Part shown: in pieces, positions 60,678-60,730 of the stretch
Position numbering within the stretch: the stretch's first letter is position 1
How the letters are laid out: each line of letters begins with the position of its first letter
DNA from: JABSOG01 sp041583135
GTDB lineage: Bacteria; Pseudomonadota; Gammaproteobacteria; Enterobacterales; Alteromonadaceae
Reading direction: 5' to 3'
NCBI GenBank assembly: GCA_041583135.1
Contig: JBFHGJ010000026.1
Coordinates: 1-60,730 of the forward strand
DNA length: 60,730 bases
Notes under the pieces: generated by a model
Seen by the model: only the letters and a program-made list of their open reading frames with translations
Databases searched by the model: none
Told to the model about the DNA's origin: nothing
Program-made: the position numbers and the translations under genes

Positions 60678-60730
60678 GGAGTGGTAGTTCAGTTGGTTAG
60701 AATACCGGCCTGTCACGCCGGGGGTCGCGG
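60678..60730 (+). tRNA. second tRNA-Asp (GTC), cut by the window end
   Basis: The first 53 bases match the tRNA at 60517 exactly, including the anticodon loop, with an 84-bp spacer between the genes. The same promoter probably serves both. The T-arm and 3' end lie beyond the window. Confidence 0.95.

Overview
This window looks like chromosomal DNA of a free-living, probably marine, sodium-using gammaproteobacterium, most likely in or near Alteromonadales. The reasons are conserved gene order and gene content: ribH-nusB-thiL-pgpA, xseB-ispA-dxs, pomAB, thiI-oadGAB, ftsB-ispD-ispF-truD-surE-pcm-yqaA-nlpD-rpoS, and mltD...dnaQ-tRNA-Asp. Sodium dependence is suggested by the PomAB flagellar stator, the Na+-pumping oxaloacetate decarboxylase OadGAB and an NSS-family Na+ symporter. 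No integrase, transposase, phage gene or CRISPR array was seen.

Layout. 0-4 kb: a MoxR ATPase / VWA protein / RDD membrane protein / KAS III-like enzyme cluster. 4-7 kb: a 45-codon exported-peptide ORF with its own hairpin, then PilZ, FAD oxidoreductase and GNAT genes on the minus strand. 7-12.7 kb: riboflavin/thiamine/phospholipid housekeeping genes, then a large beta-propeller GGDEF sensor. 12.7-19.2 kb: a LON-domain gene and an ECF sigma/ChrR anti-sigma operon with five lipid/redox genes ending in a cyclopropane fatty acid synthase. Two near-identical candidate promoters precede the LON gene and the sigma gene. 19.2-22.8 kb (minus): xseB-ispA-dxs and a MgtC-like gene. 22.9-25.3 kb: pomAB behind a sigma-28-type promoter. 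25.4-30.2 kb: thiI and oadGAB. 30.3-37.9 kb: a full hybrid two-component sensor/regulator, a secreted subtilase, a 37-codon ORF, phospholipase A1 and a cupin. 38.2-44.9 kb: the ftsB to rpoS housekeeping run. 44.9-45.1 kb: a palindrome-rich element flanked by 32-bp direct repeats, just behind the rpoS terminator. 45.3-52.1 kb: a diguanylate cyclase, a GMC oxidoreductase-hydrolase fusion, a degenerate two-component/AraC regulator and a DUF481 outer-membrane protein. 52.3-54.3 kb: an NSS transporter and a 66-bp tandem repeat array. 54.3-60.7 kb: mltD, a methyltransferase, a divergent persulfide dioxygenase-like/rhodanese pair, dnaQ, a TIGR03503-type membrane protein and two tRNA-Asp genes, the second cut by the window end.

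How genes work together. Isoprenoid precursor synthesis is represented twice (dxs/ispA and ispD/ispF). Cyclic-di-GMP signalling is represented by two GGDEF proteins and one PilZ protein. The sigma/ChrR operon probably remodels membrane lipids under photo-oxidative stress. The hybrid sensor next to a secreted protease and phospholipase suggests control of extracellular degradation.

The least-explained material is: the shared ECF-type promoter pair; the 66-bp (22-codon) tandem repeats after mltD; the pseudo-receiver AraC regulator beside the GMC-hydrolase fusion; the element behind rpoS; and two small ORFs at 4286 and 36109. All functional statements rest on reading motifs by eye; no database search was run.
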